Assembly: GCA_903838095.1 (NCBI GenBank)
Contig: CAILXE010000146.1
Coordinates: forward strand, 1 to 10,839
Direction: 5' to 3'
Length of the DNA: 10,839 nt
Source: an uncultured Chlorobiaceae bacterium
GTDB lineage: Bacteria > Bacteroidota > Chlorobiia > Chlorobiales > Chlorobiaceae
This document shows, piece after piece, positions 7,393-10,839 of this stretch; the stretch's first letter is position 1, and each line of letters opens with the position of its first letter. The notes below the pieces were generated by a model that saw only the letters and a list, made by a program, of their open reading frames with translations, was not told the DNA's origin and searched no databases. Made by a program: the position numbers and the translations under genes.

Positions 7393-7417
7393 CGAATTCA
7401 TAAATCCTTTGAGAGCA

Positions 7418-9718
<2,301 letters not shown>

Positions 9719-9802
9719 TCAGGCACCGCCCGATCAAGGTAAAAACTAAAAGAGAAATGTTATGATAAAGCCCCCCGACGAACTCATGCAAGGACGTCAA
9801 CA

Positions 9803-9839
9803 CATCGAACTCTGATGGGTTAACCACCAGAGTTCGATG
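9803..9839. repeat. Long hairpin in the fabI-icd spacer
   Basis: Arms 9803-9814 and 9828-9839 pair over 12 bp, then one A/C mismatch, then three more pairs (9816-9818 with 9824-9826) around the loop GTTAA. With a three-base bulge the stem can be extended outward through CAC (9801-9803) and GTG (9842-9844). No T run follows on either strand, so it is not a standard intrinsic terminator. It lies 75 bases past the fabI stop and about 150 bases before icd. It may stabilise or delimit the fabI message, or act in the icd leader. The rest of spacer 9650-9913 holds AT-rich sequence, a run of C at 9771-9776 and nothing else I can support. Confidence 0.65.
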
Positions 9840-9913
9840 ATGTGAAAAGCTGTTTAACGTTGTCCATTAACAACCGGAGAGCAGGCTACAGCATTACACC
9901 CCGGGCAAATCAT

Positions 9914-10792
9914 TCAGGAAGGCATAAACTCATCAAGACCAACACGTTTAGCAAGCTCCTGATCGTTAAGCACCTCATGAGCAAGCTTGATCATGGGGAT
10001 GGTCGCGCCCATTGAGCTGTAACCACCATCATGGAAAAGGTTCTGCATGGTAACCTTGCGGGAAAGGTCACTGAGTATCGTCATGGCATATTCAGCACAC
10101 TCCTCGGCAGAGGCATTTCCAAGTGGAGACATGAGATCACTGTATTCGTACATTTTCTCAAACCCCGGAATACCACTTCCCGCCTTGGTATAGGTTGGAC
10201 TTTGTGATATGGTGTTGATACGAATATCGTGTCTGGCAAGCCTTGGCCCATAACTGCGGACAATAGATTCAAGCAGTGACTTCGCATCTCCCATATCGGA
10301 GTATGTCCAGTAATTTCTCTGTGAAGCAATATAGGAGAGAGAGAGGATGCTGCCGCCTTTATTGATTGCCTCGTTTTTCAAGGCATAGGAGACAAGACGA
10401 TGCAATGATAATGCCGAAACATCAAGCGTTTTGATAAACCACTCGTAATTAAGCTCTTCATAGGGCAACTGCTTGCGAATATTCTGAGACATTCCGATGG
10501 AATGAACAATAAAATCAACTGAACCAATTTTTTCCTTCAGTTCCCTGAAACAGTTATCGACATCCTCATTTTTTGATGCGTCACAAACAATCATCGGGGC
10601 GTTACCGCACAATACCGAGAGTTCTTCAATATTACCGAAACGCAGCGCGGCCGCAACATTTGAGATAGCAATCTCTGCGCCCTCCCTGTAGGCATGAAGC
10701 GCAATCTGCCAGCCAATACTGCTCTCATCAAGCGGACCAAACACGATTCCCTTCTTCCCTTTCAACAAACCATAGTGCGCTTTCTCGGACAT
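9914..10792 (-). CDS. fabI: Enoyl-[acyl-carrier-protein] reductase (NADH), FabI, Bacteroidota/Chlorobiota type
   Basis: Reduces the trans-2-enoyl-ACP double bond, the last step of each fatty-acid elongation cycle, in the cytoplasm. The 292-residue Rossmann-fold SDR protein has a nucleotide-binding start GIVFGPLDESSIGW at 15-28, DAS at 71-73 and HSIGMSQN at 97-104. The catalytic pair fits the FabI pattern Y-x6-K: Y164 and K171 in YSDMGDAK, with Y154 in SLSYIASQ ten residues earlier, as in E. coli Y146/Y156/K163. The segment after the active site reads RINTISQSPTYTKAGSG (191-207), where proteobacterial FabI has an AGP stretch; this and KVTMQNLFHDGG (246-257) recall Bacteroidota FabI. A C-terminal extension of about 25 residues follows. 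ATG 10790-10792 is the start, without a clear Shine-Dalgarno. Confidence 0.94.
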   Translation of the reverse strand: MSEKAHYGLLKGKKGIVFGPLDESSIGWQIALHAYREGAEIAISNVAAALRFGNIEELSVLCGNAPMIVCDASKNEDVDNCFRELKEKIGSVDFIVHSIGMSQNIRKQLPYEELNYEWFIKTLDVSALSLHRLVSYALKNEAINKGGSILSLSYIASQRNYWTYSDMGDAKSLLESIVRSYGPRLARHDIRINTISQSPTYTKAGSGIPGFEKMYEYSDLMSPLGNASAEECAEYAMTILSDLSRKVTMQNLFHDGGYSSMGATIPMIKLAHEVLNDQELAKRVGLDEFMPS

Positions 10793-10806
10793 GATATAAG
10801 CTGATT

Positions 10807-10839
10807 CTTTAACAAAGATTGGGGTAAATCCCCTTTAAC
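10807..10839 (-). promoter_or_regulatory. Inverted and direct repeats in the fabI leader
   Basis: On the minus strand GTTAAAG occurs twice, 26 bases apart (10833-10839 and 10807-10813). Between them lies the small inverted repeat GGGG-ATTTA-CCCC (10821-10833). The cluster begins 15 bases before the fabI ATG and runs off the window edge, so it could be an operator or part of a promoter. No known regulator site is recognised. Confidence 0.3.

Overview
The window reads as ordinary chromosome of a green sulfur bacterium (Chlorobiaceae, such as Chlorobium or Pelodictyon). Three things point there. There is a monomeric NADP-type isocitrate dehydrogenase of the kind known from Chlorobium limicola. 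The enoyl-ACP reductase has the sequence signature of the Bacteroidota/Chlorobiota branch. Most start codons lack a clear Shine-Dalgarno. This assignment is inference from protein character; no 16S or photosynthesis gene is present. Genes are densely packed and all but the first are complete.

Layout. Bases 1-1980 (+) hold a compact envelope-glycan cluster: the last 53 codons of an unidentified protein, a GtrB/DPM1-type polyprenyl-phosphate glycosyltransferase, and an LPG_synthase_TM (UPF0104) membrane protein whose probable TTG start lies inside the glycosyltransferase. This set meets recJ (1977-3689, -) tail to tail with a 4-base overlap. A 200-base divergent spacer with a cluster of ACATTCA-type repeats separates recJ from fbp (3890-4891, +; class I fructose-1,6-bisphosphatase). 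fbp converges on a YmdB-type metallophosphoesterase (4956-5786, -) across a perfect 15-bp two-way terminator. A divergent spacer leads to a gene of unknown function (5964-7289, +), the least explained gene here and the only one with a clear Shine-Dalgarno. It converges on icd (7418-9649, -) across a second two-way terminator with a perfect 13-bp stem. A 264-base spacer with a strong hairpin lies between icd and fabI (9914-10792, -). The last 47 bases are the fabI leader.

How the genes fit together. icd and fbp suit autotrophy by the reductive TCA cycle: IDH can work as a 2-oxoglutarate-carboxylating enzyme, and FBPase is needed for gluconeogenesis from the fixed carbon. fabI supplies membrane fatty acids, recJ serves repair and recombination, and the first cluster probably modifies a cell-surface polymer or lipid. 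I see no CRISPR array, insertion sequence, tRNA, rRNA or integrase. I did not find a convincing new multi-gene system. The most worthwhile leads are the orphan 441-codon gene and the glycosyltransferase/membrane-protein pair.
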